The notes: generated by a model not told the origin, from the sequence alone. 64,000 bases of DNA from Acidiphilium multivorum AIU301 (GCF_000202835.1 NC_015186.1:868001-932000), one strand, 5' to 3'; numbered from the stretch's first letter, positions 8,116 to 19,293 are shown. Numbers and translations are program-made.

Positions 8116-10759
8116 CGAACACGGCGCCGGGCCCGAAACCGCTGATGCCGTGCGCTGGCACGCGCTCGGCCCCGACGCCGTGCTGGCCCGTCTCGGCAGC
8201 GACGCGGCGCAGGGCCTCACCGGCGAGGAGGCGAGGGCGCGCGCCACCCGCTTCGGTCCGAACGAAATCCGCGAGGGCCGGCAGCGCGGCCGCCTGGCGA
8301 TGCTGGCCGCCCAGTTCGCCGATGTCATGATCCTGCTGCTGATCGGCGCCGCCATTCTCTCCGGCGTCATCGGCGAACTCGCCGACACGCTGGTGATCCT
8401 GGCGATCGTCGTGCTCAACGCGGTCATCGGTTTCGCGCAGGAGGCGCGGGCGGCGCGGGCGGTCGCCGCCCTGCGCCGCCTCGCGGCCCCCACGGCGGTC
8501 GCCCTGCGCGACGGTCACCCCGACCACCTCCCGGCCGACCGTCTGGTGCCGGGCGATATCGTGCTCATCGAGGCCGGCAACGCCATCCCCGCCGATCTCC
8601 GGCTGCTGGAAGCCGCAGGCCTGCAACTCGGCGAGGCCTCGCTCACCGGGGAATCCGTGCCGGTCGTCAAACATGTCGCGGCGGCGCCGGACGACCAGCC
8701 GCTCGCCGAACGTCACGGCATGGCCTACAAGGGCACGGTCGTCCTCAACGGCCGCGGCCGCGGCGTCGTCGTCGCGACCGGCATGGCAACCGAACTCGGC
8801 CGCATCGCCGCCATGCTCGAAACCGCCGCCGCCCCGCGCACGCCCCTGCAGCAGCGTCTCGCCGTCTTCGGCCGGCAGATCGCCATCGCGGCGATCCTGA
8901 TCTGCGCGCTGATCTTCGGCATCGGCCTGCTCCGCGGCGAGGCGCCGCTGCTGATGCTGCTCACCGCGCTCAGCCTCGCCGTCGCCGCCATCCCCGAGGC
9001 GCTGCCCGCCGTCGTCACCGTCCTGCTCGCGCTCGGCGCCTCCCGCATGGCCCGGGCGCAGGCGCTGATCCGCCGGCTGCCGGCGGTGGAAACCCTCGGC
9101 TCGGTCACCACGATCTGTTCGGACAAGACCGGCACGCTCACGCTCAACGACATGCGCCTGACCGAGGTCTGGGCCGGCGGCCAGCGCCAGCCCGTCGCGG
9201 CGCTCGGCGGGCACGCGCCGCTGCTCCGCGCCCTGCTTCTCTGCAACGATATCGCCGTGGACGAAACCGCCCACGCCATCGGCGATCCGACCGAAATCGC
9301 CCTCTGGCGCGCCGCCGCCGATGCCGGGCTCGACCGTGGGCGCGAGGCGGCGCTGACCCCGCGCGTCGCGGAACTCCCCTTCGATTCCGCGCGCCGGCGG
9401 ATGACGACCGTGCATCGCGACGGCAACCGCTTCGTCGCCTACACGAAGGGCGCGCCGGAAGCCGTCCTCCCGCTCTGCGCCACGATGACGACGGGGCAGG
9501 GGGTCGCCGCGCTCGATCCCGAACCGATCGCGCTGGCGGCCGCGCAGATGGCCGAGGACGGCCTGCGGGTGCTCGCCATCGCCCAGGGCGTCCGCAATGC
9601 CATGCCATCCGGCGATGCGCTGGCCGAACTGGAACAGGAGCTGACGTTTCTCGGCCTCGTCGGCCTGATCGACCCGCCGCGGCCCGAAGCGCGCGCCGCG
9701 GTCGCAACCTGCCGGGCGGCGGGGATCCGCCCGGTCATGATCACCGGCGATCACCCGGTCACCGCGCGCGCGATCGCCCGCGCCCTCGGCATCGTCGGCG
9801 ATGGCGGCGATGTCATCACCGGCCGCGAGCTCCAGTCGCTCGACGATCCGGCCCTGGCCCGGCGCGTGCGCGAGGCGAGCGTGTTCGCCCGCGTCGATCC
9901 CTCCGAAAAGATACGCATCGTCACGGCCTTGCAGGCGAATGGCGAGATCGTCGCCATGACCGGCGATGGCGTGAACGACGCGCCGGCGCTGGCCCATGCC
10001 GATATCGGCGTCGCGATGGGTCGCGGCGGGACCGATGTCGCCCGCGAGGCCGCGAGCCTCGTCCTGCTCGACGACAATTTCGCCACCATCGTCGCGGCGG
10101 TGCGCGAAGGCCGCCGCATCTACGACAATGTCCGCAAGTTCGTCCGCTTCGTGGTCGCCTGCAACTCGGCCGAAATCTGGGCCATTTTCCTCGCCCCGTT
10201 CTTCGGCCTGCCGGTCCCCCTGGTGCCGATCCAGATCCTCTGGATCAACCTCGTCACCGACGGCCTGCCCGGCCTTGCCCTCGCGGCCGAACCCGGCGAG
10301 CCCGACATCATGAGCCGCCCGCCGCGCCCGCCGCGCGAGGGCCTGTTCGATAACGGCATGTTATGGGACGTATTCTGGTCCGGCCTCGTCATGGCCGCGA
10401 TCACGCTGTTCACGGAAGCGGGAGCGCTCCGCCTCGGCGATACCCACTGGCAGACGATGGTCTTCACCGTGCTGACCTTCGTGCAGATGTGGCAGGTCAT
10501 GGCGATCCGTTCGTCGCGCGCGTCGCTGTTCACCCAGGGGCTGCTCTCGAACAGGCCGCTGCTCGGCGCGATCGGCCTCACATTCGCGCTTCAAATGGCG
10601 GTGATCTACACGCCCGGCCTCAACGGCGCGTTCAACGCCGCGCCTCTGACCGCCGCCGAACTCGCGGTCTGCGTCCTCGCATCGAGCCTGATCTTCATCC
10701 TGCTGGAGCTCGTCAAATGGGTCCGGCGCCTCCGGGCGCGGCGCCGTCAGGCGGCATGA
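8102..10759 (+). CDS. P-type cation ATPase, Ca2+-type (P2A-like)
   Basis: An 885-residue ATP-driven cation pump. Domains in order are the N-terminal cation-ATPase domain, actuator domain with TGES, phosphorylation motif DKTGT at D341, nucleotide domain, and the hinge TGDGVNDAP. The fourth membrane helix carries PEALP, a close variant of the PEGLP of Ca2+ pumps, and the sixth carries N-x2-TDG. No N-terminal heavy-metal domain or CPC motif is present, so a soft-metal P1B pump is excluded. With the overlapping antiporter it forms a two-transporter unit, most likely for Ca2+ (possibly Mn2+) export: one driven by ion gradient, one by ATP. Substrate is inferred from motifs and neighbour. Confidence 0.9.
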   Translation: MARTDEHGAGPETADAVRWHALGPDAVLARLGSDAAQGLTGEEARARATRFGPNEIREGRQRGRLAMLAAQFADVMILLLIGAAILSGVIGELADTLVILAIVVLNAVIGFAQEARAARAVAALRRLAAPTAVALRDGHPDHLPADRLVPGDIVLIEAGNAIPADLRLLEAAGLQLGEASLTGESVPVVKHVAAAPDDQPLAERHGMAYKGTVVLNGRGRGVVVATGMATELGRIAAMLETAAAPRTPLQQRLAVFGRQIAIAAILICALIFGIGLLRGEAPLLMLLTALSLAVAAIPEALPAVVTVLLALGASRMARAQALIRRLPAVETLGSVTTICSDKTGTLTLNDMRLTEVWAGGQRQPVAALGGHAPLLRALLLCNDIAVDETAHAIGDPTEIALWRAAADAGLDRGREAALTPRVAELPFDSARRRMTTVHRDGNRFVAYTKGAPEAVLPLCATMTTGQGVAALDPEPIALAAAQMAEDGLRVLAIAQGVRNAMPSGDALAELEQELTFLGLVGLIDPPRPEARAAVATCRAAGIRPVMITGDHPVTARAIARALGIVGDGGDVITGRELQSLDDPALARRVREASVFARVDPSEKIRIVTALQANGEIVAMTGDGVNDAPALAHADIGVAMGRGGTDVAREAASLVLLDDNFATIVAAVREGRRIYDNVRKFVRFVVACNSAEIWAIFLAPFFGLPVPLVPIQILWINLVTDGLPGLALAAEPGEPDIMSRPPRPPREGLFDNGMLWDVFWSGLVMAAITLFTEAGALRLGDTHWQTMVFTVLTFVQMWQVMAIRSSRASLFTQGLLSNRPLLGAIGLTFALQMAVIYTPGLNGAFNAAPLTAAELAVCVLASSLIFILLELVKWVRRLRARRRQAA

Positions 10760-10834
10760 ACATCGCCGCAAGCCGCGTCAACGCCCATCCATTCAGGACC
10801 ATGGCGGTCGGAAATCGTTGCCAGTACGACTCGC

Positions 10835-10869
10835 TTGACAGGCGCGGTCACAATAGTGTCAGATTGTGA
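10835..10869 (+). promoter_or_regulatory. Candidate nuo operon promoter with overlapping 7-bp inverted repeat
   Basis: A consensus -35 TTGACA (10835-10840) is followed after 18 bp by a weak -10 (TCAGAT, 10859-10864). A perfect inverted repeat TCACAAT-N8-ATTGTGA (10848-10869) covers the spacer and -10 region, where a bound repressor would block polymerase. It sits 76 bp upstream of nuoA, before the 14.5-kb operon. The protein that binds is unknown. Confidence 0.45.
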
Positions 10870-10944
10870 GGAAAGGTTTTGTCGTCTTGCGGCTCGAGCC
10901 GCACTCGCTGGTTCGAGAAACGCCTGCCGGGATGGACACGGACC

Positions 10945-11343
10945 ATGGCGGATAACGCCCATTACTGGGTATTGCTGGTCTACACCTTTGTCGTGATCGC
11001 TCTGGTCGCGGGTATGATCGGCGTGTCCCATTTCCTCGGCCAGCGGCACCTGAAACGGGCCACCATCGAACCGTTCGAATCCGGCATCGTCACCGTCGGC
11101 TACGCCCGCTTCCGGCTTCCCGTGCAATTCTATCTCATCGCGATGTTCTTCGTGATCTTCGATCTCGAAGCCGCCTATCTCTACGCCTGGGCCACCGCCG
11201 TCCATGCCGCCGGATGGACCGGCTATGTCGTGATCTCGGTCTTCATCCTCGCCCTGCTCGCCGCGCTCGCCTATCTGTGGCGCGCCGGCGCGCTCGAATG
11301 GGGGCCAAAGCCCCGCGCGCTTGCGATAGTGCGGAGGCGCTGA
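10945..11343 (+). CDS. nuoA: NADH-quinone oxidoreductase subunit A
   Basis: Small membrane subunit of proton-pumping complex I (132 residues, three helices). The typical loop with EPFESG is followed by [19 protein letters not shown], which is diagnostic of NuoA. It sits next to the quinone chamber with NuoH. The start at 10945 gives a normal N terminus. A TTG at 10879 behind GAGG is in frame but would add an atypical 22-residue leader. It is the first of thirteen consecutive nuo genes and lies just behind a promoter-like sequence. Confidence 0.95.
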   Translation: MADNAHYWVLLVYTFVVIALVAGMIGVSHFLGQRHLKRATIEPFESGIVTVGYARFRLPVQFYLIAMFFVIFDLEAAYLYAWATAVHAAGWTGYVVISVFILALLAALAYLWRAGALEWGPKPRALAIVRRR

Positions 11344-11347
11344 CGCC

Positions 11348-12043
11348 ATGCGATTCACATTCGGCAAAGGCGCGACGGGACAACGGCTCTCCACGACCGC
11401 GCCTCTTCTCCGCGGCCTCGGCACAGCCGGCCAGCCGGCCGCCCCATCCCCCGGCGGCGGCACCTTCACCGATGCGGTGCGCCGCAACGTGGCCCTCGGC
11501 CGGCTGGAAGACATGGTGGCCTGGGGCCGCAAATATTCGATCTGGCCGTTCAATTTCGGCCTCTCCTGCTGCTATGTCGAAATGGCGACGGCCTTCACCA
11601 GCAAGTTCGACATCGCCCGCTTCGGCTCGGAAGTGCTGCGCGCCACCCCGCGCGAGGCCGACCTGATCGTCATCTCCGGTACCGTGTTCGTGAAGATGGC
11701 GCCCGTCATCAAGTATCTCTACGACCAGATGCTTGAGCCGCGCTGGGTGATCTCGATGGGCGCCTGCGCCAATTCCGGCGGGATGTACGACATCTACGCC
11801 GTCGTCCAGGGTGCCGACAGTTTCCTGCCCGTCGATGTCTATGTCCCCGGCTGTCCGCCCCGGCCGGACGCGCTGCTCGAAGGGCTGATGCTGCTGCAGA
11901 ACTCGATCGGTTCCGAGCGCCGGCCGCTCAGCTGGCTGGTCGGTCCCAACGGCGCCGAGAAGATCGAGCGGCCCAGCTTCCGCGATCTCAAACACCAGGA
12001 GAGGCAAGCGGCCGGCAGCCTCCCCACGCCGGACAGCGTTTAG
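11348..12043 (+). CDS. nuoB: NADH-quinone oxidoreductase subunit B (cluster N2)
   Basis: Peripheral-arm subunit (231 residues) that holds the terminal [4Fe-4S] cluster N2 and hands electrons to quinone. The ligands are visible: the tandem cysteines in GLSCCYVEM, Cys in GACANSGG and Cys in PGCPPRPD. The first 45 or so residues are a Gly/Pro-rich extension compared with E. coli NuoB, and the core starts around the segment [14 protein letters not shown]. It begins four bases after nuoA. Confidence 0.96.
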   Translation: MRFTFGKGATGQRLSTTAPLLRGLGTAGQPAAPSPGGGTFTDAVRRNVALGRLEDMVAWGRKYSIWPFNFGLSCCYVEMATAFTSKFDIARFGSEVLRATPREADLIVISGTVFVKMAPVIKYLYDQMLEPRWVISMGACANSGGMYDIYAVVQGADSFLPVDVYVPGCPPRPDALLEGLMLLQNSIGSERRPLSWLVGPNGAEKIERPSFRDLKHQERQAAGSLPTPDSV

Positions 12044-12053
12044 GGAGGGCGGG

Positions 12054-13832
12054 ATGCTGACGGAATTCAACAGCATCCCCGCCACAGAGGCCGAACAGGG
12101 TATCGTGTCCGACCTGGTCCGCACGCTTGGGCCGATCTCCTTCACCCTGCAACCGACCGCCGACCGGATCCCGACCATCTGGATCGATCGCGACATCGTG
12201 CACGCCGTGCTCCGGCACCTGCGCGACGGCGCCACAAGGCGCTTCCAGATGCTCTACGACCTCACCGCGATCGACGAGCGCCAGCGCGTCCACCGCGATG
12301 GCCTGCCGAAATCCGATTTCACCCTCGTCTATCACCTCGTCTCCTTCGAGCGGAACGACGATGTCCGCATCAAGGTCCCGCTCGCCGAGGGCGCGCTCGA
12401 GGTGCAGAGCATCGCGGATATCTGGCCCAACGCCAACTGGTACGAACGCGAGGTCTGGGACATGTTCGGCATCGGCTTCGCCGGCCACCCGACCCTGTTC
12501 CGCATCCTCACGCCGCCGACCTGGACCGGCCATCCGCTGCGCAAGGACTACATCGCCCGCGCCACCGAAATGGGCCCCTACATCCTCACCGAGGAGAAGG
12601 AACGCGCCGAACAGGAGGCGCTGCGCTTCAACCCCGAGGCCTGGGGCATGAAGCGGCACAGCGAGAACTCCGACTTCATGTTCCTCAATCTCGGCCCCAA
12701 CCACCCGAGCGTCCACGGCGTGTTCCGCATCATCCTCCAGCTCGAGGGCGAGGAAATCGTCGACGCCGTGCCCGAGATCGGCTTTCATCACCGCGGCGCC
12801 GAGAAGATGGCCGAGCGCCAGTCCTGGCACACCTACATCCCCTATACCGACCGCATCGACTATCTCGGCGGCGTGATGAACAACTTCCCCTACGTGATGG
12901 CGGTCGAGCGCCTCGCGGGGATCGAGGTGCCGTCACGCGCGCAGATGATCCGCATCATGCTCGCCGAGCTGTTCCGCATCGCCAGCCATCTCGTCTTCTA
13001 CGGCACCATGTCGCAGGATGTCGGCCAGCTTTCGCCGGTCTTCTACATGTTCTCCGACCGCGAGCGGGTGTTCCAGATCATCGAGGCGATCTGCGGCTTC
13101 CGCATGCACCCCGCCTGGTTCCGCATCGGCGGCGTGGCGGCGGACCTGCCCCAGGGCTGGGACCGGATGATCCGCGACTATCTCGGCTACCAGTCCAAGC
13201 GGCTCGACGAGTACGACAAGCTCGTCATGCGCAACCGCCTCTTCAAGGCCCGCACGATCGGCGTCGGCGCCTACACGCTGGAGGAAGCGCTGGACTGGGG
13301 CGTGACCGGCCCCGGCCTGCGCGCCTGCGGCCTCGGCTGGGACTATCGCCGCCAGCGCCCCTATTCCGGATACGACCAGCTCGAGTTCGACATTCCGATC
13401 TGCCACAACGGCGACTGTTACGACCGCGTGGTGGTCCATATCGAGGAAATCCGCCAGAGCCTGCGCATCATCCGCCAGTGCCTCGATAACATGCCGCCCG
13501 GCCCCTACAAGTCCGACCACCGGCTGACGACGCCGCCGCTCAAGGAGCGGACGATGCAGGACATCGAAACCCTCATCACCCATTTCCTCAATGTCAGCTG
13601 GGGCCCCGTGCTGCCGCCCGGCGAGGCGATGGTCAGCATCGAGGCGACCAAGGGCATCAACGGCTATTACCTCGTCGCCGACGGCGACACCGTCTCCTAC
13701 CGCACCCGCATCCGCACCCCGTCCTTTCCCCATCTGCAGATGATCCCGCTGATCAGCCGCGGCGCCTATGTCGCCGACCTGATCGCGATCATCGGCAGCA
13801 TCGATTTCGTGATGGCCGATGTCGACCGCTGA
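12054..13832 (+). CDS. nuoCD: NADH-quinone oxidoreductase fused subunits C and D
   Basis: A 592-residue fusion of the 30-kDa (NuoC, about residues 1-195) and 49-kDa (NuoD, about 200-592) subunits, the arrangement known from E. coli and relatives. Most alphaproteobacteria keep two genes. The NuoC part ends with the conserved HPLRKDY segment, and the NuoD part has [10 protein letters not shown] and the GFHHRGAEK quinone-site region. There is no stop or frameshift at the junction. A strong ribosome site (GGGAGGG) precedes ATG 12054. The 3' end overlaps nuoE by 14 bases. Confidence 0.96.
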   Translation: MLTEFNSIPATEAEQGIVSDLVRTLGPISFTLQPTADRIPTIWIDRDIVHAVLRHLRDGATRRFQMLYDLTAIDERQRVHRDGLPKSDFTLVYHLVSFERNDDVRIKVPLAEGALEVQSIADIWPNANWYEREVWDMFGIGFAGHPTLFRILTPPTWTGHPLRKDYIARATEMGPYILTEEKERAEQEALRFNPEAWGMKRHSENSDFMFLNLGPNHPSVHGVFRIILQLEGEEIVDAVPEIGFHHRGAEKMAERQSWHTYIPYTDRIDYLGGVMNNFPYVMAVERLAGIEVPSRAQMIRIMLAELFRIASHLVFYGTMSQDVGQLSPVFYMFSDRERVFQIIEAICGFRMHPAWFRIGGVAADLPQGWDRMIRDYLGYQSKRLDEYDKLVMRNRLFKARTIGVGAYTLEEALDWGVTGPGLRACGLGWDYRRQRPYSGYDQLEFDIPICHNGDCYDRVVVHIEEIRQSLRIIRQCLDNMPPGPYKSDHRLTTPPLKERTMQDIETLITHFLNVSWGPVLPPGEAMVSIEATKGINGYYLVADGDTVSYRTRIRTPSFPHLQMIPLISRGAYVADLIAIIGSIDFVMADVDR

Positions 13833-14316
13833 ACACAGCCCGGCGTCCGCACCGCTCGATGCCGCCCTGCGCGAGACGATCGCGACCTTTCTGCGCGAGT
13901 CCGAAACCCCGCGCGCCGCCGGCATCGACGCGCTGAAGGCGGTGCAGAAGCGCCACGGCCATGTCTCCGACGACCATCTCGCCGAAGTGGCCGCCCTGCT
14001 CGGCATGACACCCGCCGAGCTCGACGGTGTCGCCACCTTCTACAACCTGATCTTCCGCCGTCCCGTGGGCCGCCACGTCATCCTGCTGTGCGACAGCGTG
14101 GCCTGCTGGGTGATGGGCGCCACCGCCGCGCGCAACCTGCTGCGCCAGCGCCTCGGCATCGAGCCGGGGGAAACCACGCCGGACGGCCGCTTCACCCTCC
14201 TGCCGATCGTCTGCCTCGGCTGCTGCGACCGCGCCCCGGCGATGATGATCGGCGACGACCTGCACGGCAACCTCACCCCCGAGCGGATCGACGCGATCCT
14301 GGAGCAGTACAGGTGA
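13819..14316 (+). CDS. nuoE: NADH-quinone oxidoreductase subunit E (cluster N1a)
   Basis: A 165-residue thioredoxin-fold subunit of the NADH-dehydrogenase module. The [2Fe-2S] cluster N1a ligands are a C-x4-C pair in LLCDSVACW and a second cysteine group in [10 protein letters not shown]. The N-terminal helical bundle and the segment [10 protein letters not shown] are typical. It overlaps the end of nuoCD by 14 bases and the start of nuoF by one, so translation is coupled on both sides. Confidence 0.95.
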   Translation: MSTAEHSPASAPLDAALRETIATFLRESETPRAAGIDALKAVQKRHGHVSDDHLAEVAALLGMTPAELDGVATFYNLIFRRPVGRHVILLCDSVACWVMGATAARNLLRQRLGIEPGETTPDGRFTLLPIVCLGCCDRAPAMMIGDDLHGNLTPERIDAILEQYR

Positions 14317-15620
14317 TGCCGATGGCGGACCGACCCCTCACTTCATACATCCAGCCCGGCCGCCAGCCGCTCGACATCGCCGGCTACGAGCGCGCCGGCG
14401 GCTACGCGGCGATGCGCAAGGCCTTCGGCATGTCGCCGGAAAGCGTCGTCGAGGAGGTCAAGCGCGCGAAGGTGCGCGGCCGCGGCGGCGCCGGCTTTCC
14501 CGCCGGCCGCAAATGGGAAGGCGCGCCCCGCGGTGCGGATGCCCCGCGCCATCGCTACCTCGTCATCAACGCCGACGAGATGGAACCCGGCAGCTTCAAG
14601 GACCGCCTCCTGCTCGAAGCCGCGCCGCATCTGATGATCGAGGGGATCATCATCGGCGCCTTCGCGGTCCAGGCCGAAACCGCCTACATCTTCGTCCGCG
14701 GCGAATACGTGCTGGCGATGGAGCGGCTCTCCCGCGCCGTGGCCGAGGCCGAGGCGCGCGGCTATCTCGGCGCCGACATCCTGGGCTCCGGCTTCTCGCT
14801 CACCATCCACGTCCACGGCAGCGGCGGGCGCTACATCTGCGGCGAGGCCAGCGCCCTGTTCTCCGCGCTGGAAGGCAAGCGCGCCGTGCCGCGCACCCGT
14901 CCGCCGCGCTCGACGACCAGCGGCCTGTGGGGCAAGCCCACCGTCGTCAACAATGTCGAAACGCTGTGCTGCGTGCCGTCCATCATCGAGCGCGGCGCGG
15001 ACTGGTTTCTCGGCCTCAGCCGCAGCGCGACCGAAGGCGGCACCAAGCTCTACGGCGTCAGCGGCCGGGTCAACCGCCCCGGTCTGTGGGAACTGCCGGT
15101 GGGCACGCCGCTCAACGAAATCATCGAGGAGCATGCCGGCGGCATGCGCGAGGGCTACGAGGCGCGCGCGGTGCTGCCCGGTGGCGCGTCGACCGCGTTC
15201 ATCATGCGCGAGAATTTCGACGTCCCGATGGATTTCGACTCCGTCGGCAAGATCGGCAGCTGGCTCGGCACCGCCAACATCCTGGTGCTGGACCAGAAGC
15301 GCTGCCCGGTCGGCCTGCTGCGCAACATCGAGCATTTCTTCGCCCAGGAATCCTGCGGCTGGTGCACCCCCTGCCGCGACGGCCTGCCCTGGGTCGAGCG
15401 CATCCTCACGGCGCTGGAAGCCGGCGAGGGCGAGCCGGATGACATCGAGCTGCTCGCCCATCACGTCGACTTCCTCGGTCCCGGCCGCACCTTCTGCGAT
15501 CTCGCCCCCGGTGCCATGGCGCCGCTGCGCAGCGGCCTGAAATTCTTCCGTGAGGAATTCGAACGTCATGTCAGCGAGCGGCATTGCCCCTGGCACGACA
15601 CGGCGGAGGGCTGGGCATGA
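14316..15620 (+). CDS. nuoF: NADH-quinone oxidoreductase subunit F (FMN, cluster N3)
   Basis: The NADH-binding subunit (434 residues). Motifs are the Gly-rich GRGGAGFPAGRKW for NADH, NADEMEPGSFKDR for FMN, and YICGEASALFSALEG. The cluster N3 ligands are SCGWCTPCR and a further Cys in TFCDLAPG about 40 residues later. It takes hydride from NADH at FMN and passes electrons to N3. The start at 14316 overlaps the nuoE stop by one base (TGATG), and a second ATG lies two codons downstream. Confidence 0.96.
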   Translation: MPMADRPLTSYIQPGRQPLDIAGYERAGGYAAMRKAFGMSPESVVEEVKRAKVRGRGGAGFPAGRKWEGAPRGADAPRHRYLVINADEMEPGSFKDRLLLEAAPHLMIEGIIIGAFAVQAETAYIFVRGEYVLAMERLSRAVAEAEARGYLGADILGSGFSLTIHVHGSGGRYICGEASALFSALEGKRAVPRTRPPRSTTSGLWGKPTVVNNVETLCCVPSIIERGADWFLGLSRSATEGGTKLYGVSGRVNRPGLWELPVGTPLNEIIEEHAGGMREGYEARAVLPGGASTAFIMRENFDVPMDFDSVGKIGSWLGTANILVLDQKRCPVGLLRNIEHFFAQESCGWCTPCRDGLPWVERILTALEAGEGEPDDIELLAHHVDFLGPGRTFCDLAPGAMAPLRSGLKFFREEFERHVSERHCPWHDTAEGWA

Positions 15621-18325
15621 CGACCTTCGAGGTGGACGGCAAGACCCTGACCGCGAAGCCCGACGAAAACCTGCTCCAGGCCTGCCTCGGCGCCGGGCTC
15701 GACCTGCCGTATTTCTGCTGGCACCCGGCGCTCGATTCGGTCGGCGCCTGCCGGCAATGCGCCGTCAAGCAATATGACGGGCCGGAGGACCAGACCGGCC
15801 GCATGGTCATGGCCTGCATGACCCCGGTGCCCGAAGGCGCGCGCTTCTCGATCGCCGATCCCGAGGTCGTCGCCTTCCGCGCCAGCGTGATCGAGTGGCT
15901 GATGGTCAACCACCCGCATGACTGTCCGGTCTGCGAGGAGGGCGGCGAATGCCACCTCCAGGACATGACGGTGATGACCGGCCACACCTACCGCCGCTAC
16001 CGCTTCACCAAGCGCACCCATCGGAACCAGGATCTCGGGCCGTTCATCAAGCACGAGATGAACCGCTGCATCGCCTGTTACCGCTGTTCGCGCTTCTATC
16101 GCGACTATGCCGGCGGCCGCGACTTCGATGTCTTCGCCGCCCACGATCACGTCTATTTCGGCCGCCACGCCGATGGCACGCTGGAGAACGAGTTCAGCGG
16201 CAACCTGATCGAGATCTGCCCGACCGGCGTCTTCACCGACAAGACGTTTTCCGCGCATTACGTCCGCAAATGGGACATGCGCGGCGCGCCCTCGGTCTGC
16301 GCCCATTGCGGCCTCGGCTGCAACACCATCGCGAATGCCCGCGCCGACCGGCTGCGCCGCATCGTCAATCGCTACAACGGCGCGGTCAACACCTATTTCC
16401 TCTGCGACCGCGGCCGCTTCGGCTATGGCTTCGTCAACGCGCCGGACCGCTTGCGCGCCCCGCTCCGGCGCGGCGACGATGGAAACCAGGCGACGATCGA
16501 CCGCGACGACGCGATCGCCCGTCTCGCCGCCCTGCTGCGCGCGGGCGATGCCGTCATCGGCATCGGCTCGCCGCGCGCCTCGCTGGAATCGAACTACGTC
16601 CTGCGCCAGCTCGTCGGCGAACAGAATTTCTACCCCGGCGTCAGTGCGGCCGAGGCGCGCCTGCTCCGCCTCGTCGCCGACATTCTCGGCTCCGGCGCCG
16701 TGCATGTCCCCTCGCTGCGCGAGATGGAGACGGCGGATGCGGCGCTGGTTCTCGGCTCGGACCTGCCCAACGCCGCCCCGCGCGCGGCGCTGTCGATCCG
16801 TCAGGCGGCGCGCGGCGCCGGCATCGCGCGCGCGGTGGCGGCGAAAATCCCCGCCTGGCAGGATACCGGCGTCCGCAATCACGCCGGCGACACCCGCAGC
16901 CCCGTGTTCATCGCCACCCCCGCCTCCACGCGGCTCGACGACATCGCGCAGCGCGCCCTCCGCGCCGCGCCGGCGGACATCGCCCGCCTCGGCTTCGCGG
17001 TGGCCGCCCGCATCGACCCCGCCGCGCCGGACGTTCCTGGCCTGTCCGAAGACCTCGCCACGGCGGCACGCGAGATCGCCGACGCGCTGCTCGCCGCGCC
17101 GAACCCGCTCGTCGTCTCCGGCGTCGAGAGCGGCGAGGAGAGCATCGTCCGCGCCGCCGCCAACATCGCCGCCGCCTTGCGCGCCCGTGGCAAGACGCCG
17201 ACGCTGCTGCTGAACGTTCCCGAATGCAACAGCCTCGGCCTCGCGCTGATGACGGCGGGGGAGGCCAGTGTCGAAACCGCGCTGGCGCGGCAGGCGCCCG
17301 TCGTCATCGTGCTCGAGAACGACCTCCACCGCCGCACGCCCGCGGCGGTGATCGAGGCCACGCTGGCCGCCTCGCGCCTCGTGGTGCTCGACCATTCCGA
17401 AAGCCCCACCACGCGCCGGGCCGATCTCGTCCTGCCCGCCGCGAGCTTCGCCGAGGCCGAAGGAACCCTGGTCAGCGCCGAGGGGCGGGCGCAGCGCTTC
17501 TACCCGCCGATCATCGCTGAGGACGGTCTCGCCGAATCCTGGCGCTGGCTTGTTGCCGCGGCCCGCGCCGCCGGGCTCCCGTCCTGCGAGAGCCTGACCA
17601 CGACCGACGCCATCGCCGCCGGCCTTGCCGCCTCGCTGCCGCGCTTCGCCGCGCTGCCCGGTGTCGCGCCGCCGGCGGCGTTCCGCGTCGTCGGCTCCCG
17701 CATCGCCAGCCAAACCCGCCGCTATTCCGGCCGCACCGCGATCGATGCCGGGCGCAACGTGCACGAACCGAAGCCGCCCGTCCCGGCGGACTCGCCCTTC
17801 AGCGCGACGATGGAAGGCCATCACGGCGCCATGCCGCCGGCCCTGCGCCCGGTCTTCTGGGCGCCGGGCTGGAACTCGGTGCAGTCGCTCAACCGCTTCC
17901 AGGCGGAAATCGACGGCCCGCTCAAGGGCGGCGATCCCGGCGTGCGCCTGTTCGAATCCCGGCCGGACGCCGCGCGGCCCTACGACGCATCGATCCCCGC
18001 CGCGTTTTCCTGGCGGCCGGACGAATGGCTCGCGATCCTGCTGCCCCGCGTCTTCAATGACGATGAACAGGCCGGCCGCGCCCCGCCCATCCGCGAACGC
18101 GCGGCCCCGCCCGCGCTCGTCCTCAACGCCGAGGACGCCGCCTCGCTCGGCGTCGCCGCCGGCCAGAACCTGGCCTGCGAGATCGGCGATGCGCGGGAGG
18201 ACCTCGCGGTCGAGATCGATCCCGCCCTGCCGCGCGGCGTCGCCGGGCTCGCCGGCTTCGCGCAGAGGCCGCACGCCATCCCCGCATGGCTGCGGCTGCG
18301 CCCGGCGGAGCCGCCCGTGTCATGA
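15617..18325 (+). CDS. nuoG: NADH-quinone oxidoreductase subunit G
   Basis: The large 902-residue iron-sulfur subunit. The N-terminal ferredoxin domain carries cluster N1b. Next come the [12 protein letters not shown] ligands, the N4/N5 region ([14 protein letters not shown]) and [10 protein letters not shown] further set C-x2-C-x3-C-x27-C (starting VCAHCGLGC) corresponds to the extra cluster N7, which only some bacteria, including E. coli, retain. The rest is the molybdopterin-oxidoreductase-like domain, which has lost its cofactor in this family. The start overlaps the nuoF stop (ATGA). Confidence 0.95.
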   Translation: MTTFEVDGKTLTAKPDENLLQACLGAGLDLPYFCWHPALDSVGACRQCAVKQYDGPEDQTGRMVMACMTPVPEGARFSIADPEVVAFRASVIEWLMVNHPHDCPVCEEGGECHLQDMTVMTGHTYRRYRFTKRTHRNQDLGPFIKHEMNRCIACYRCSRFYRDYAGGRDFDVFAAHDHVYFGRHADGTLENEFSGNLIEICPTGVFTDKTFSAHYVRKWDMRGAPSVCAHCGLGCNTIANARADRLRRIVNRYNGAVNTYFLCDRGRFGYGFVNAPDRLRAPLRRGDDGNQATIDRDDAIARLAALLRAGDAVIGIGSPRASLESNYVLRQLVGEQNFYPGVSAAEARLLRLVADILGSGAVHVPSLREMETADAALVLGSDLPNAAPRAALSIRQAARGAGIARAVAAKIPAWQDTGVRNHAGDTRSPVFIATPASTRLDDIAQRALRAAPADIARLGFAVAARIDPAAPDVPGLSEDLATAAREIADALLAAPNPLVVSGVESGEESIVRAAANIAAALRARGKTPTLLLNVPECNSLGLALMTAGEASVETALARQAPVVIVLENDLHRRTPAAVIEATLAASRLVVLDHSESPTTRRADLVLPAASFAEAEGTLVSAEGRAQRFYPPIIAEDGLAESWRWLVAAARAAGLPSCESLTTTDAIAAGLAASLPRFAALPGVAPPAAFRVVGSRIASQTRRYSGRTAIDAGRNVHEPKPPVPADSPFSATMEGHHGAMPPALRPVFWAPGWNSVQSLNRFQAEIDGPLKGGDPGVRLFESRPDAARPYDASIPAAFSWRPDEWLAILLPRVFNDDEQAGRAPPIRERAAPPALVLNAEDAASLGVAAGQNLACEIGDAREDLAVEIDPALPRGVAGLAGFAQRPHAIPAWLRLRPAEPPVS

Positions 18326-19293
18326 CCCACGGCAACGAGATCGTCATCGGCCTGCTGAACGTCGTGATCGGCCTCGCGGTGCTGATGGCGGCCGCCGCGC
18401 TGCTGACCTGGATCGAACGCCGCCTGCTCGGCTTCTGGCAGGACCGTTACGGCCCCAACCGCGCCGGCCCCTTCGGCGTGCTCCAGGTCGTCGCCGACGG
18501 CATCAAGCTGCTCTTCAAGCAGGACTGGATTCCCCCCTTCGCCGACCCGGTCATCTTCGTCCTCGCCCCGGCCATCTCGATGGTCACGGTGATGCTCGCC
18601 ATCGCCGTCGTCCCGGCGACGCCGATGATCGGCATCATCGGCAACCTCAATGTCGGCCTGCTGTTCTTCCTCGCCATGAGCGGGCTCGGCGTCTACTCGG
18701 TGGTGCTCGCCGGCTGGTCGTCGAACAACAAGTTCTCGCTCCTCGGCGGCATGCGCGCCGCGGCCCAGATGGTCAGCTACGAGGTCTTCATGGGGCTGTC
18801 GCTGGTGGGCGTGGTGATGCTCGCCGGCTCCTTCAACCTCACCGATGTCGTGCACAGCCAGCGGCATCTCTGGTACGTGGTGCCGCAATTCATCGGCTTC
18901 GTCGTCTTCTTCCTCGGCGGCATCGCGGAAACCCACCGCCTCCCGTTCGACCTGCCCGAAGGCGAGAACGAACTCGGCGCCGGGTTCCACACCGAATATT
19001 CCGGCATGAAGTTCGGCATGTTCTTCGTCGGCGAATATATCGGCATCATCGTCGTCTCGGCGATGACGACGGTGCTGTTCCTCGGCGGCTGGTATGGCCC
19101 GCTGCTGCCGCCCTTCCTCTGGTTCGCGATCAAGACCGGGTTTTTCGTCGCCTTCTTCATCCTGCTGCGCGCCGCCCTGCCGCGCCCGCGCTACGACCAG
19201 TTCATGGCGTTCGGCTGGAAAATCCTGCTGCCGCTTACCTTGCTGAACATTCTCGTCACCGGCGCGCTGATGCTCGCCGGGCCGGCCGCATGA
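18322..19293 (+). CDS. nuoH: NADH-quinone oxidoreductase subunit H
   Basis: Membrane subunit (323 residues, about eight helices) that builds the quinone tunnel and joins the two arms of complex I. Diagnostic segments are [19 protein letters not shown] with the following LLFKQDW, and [16 protein letters not shown] with the conserved acidic loop. The start overlaps the nuoG stop (ATGA). A strong ribosome site for nuoI lies directly after its stop codon. Confidence 0.96.
   Translation: MTHGNEIVIGLLNVVIGLAVLMAAAALLTWIERRLLGFWQDRYGPNRAGPFGVLQVVADGIKLLFKQDWIPPFADPVIFVLAPAISMVTVMLAIAVVPATPMIGIIGNLNVGLLFFLAMSGLGVYSVVLAGWSSNNKFSLLGGMRAAAQMVSYEVFMGLSLVGVVMLAGSFNLTDVVHSQRHLWYVVPQFIGFVVFFLGGIAETHRLPFDLPEGENELGAGFHTEYSGMKFGMFFVGEYIGIIVVSAMTTVLFLGGWYGPLLPPFLWFAIKTGFFVAFFILLRAALPRPRYDQFMAFGWKILLPLTLLNILVTGALMLAGPAA

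Noticed and set aside
10879-10944. TTG start for nuoA with GAGG upstream
   Set aside because: It would add 22 residues not seen in NuoA, and it lies nearly on the presumed transcript start; ATG 10945 gives the normal protein.
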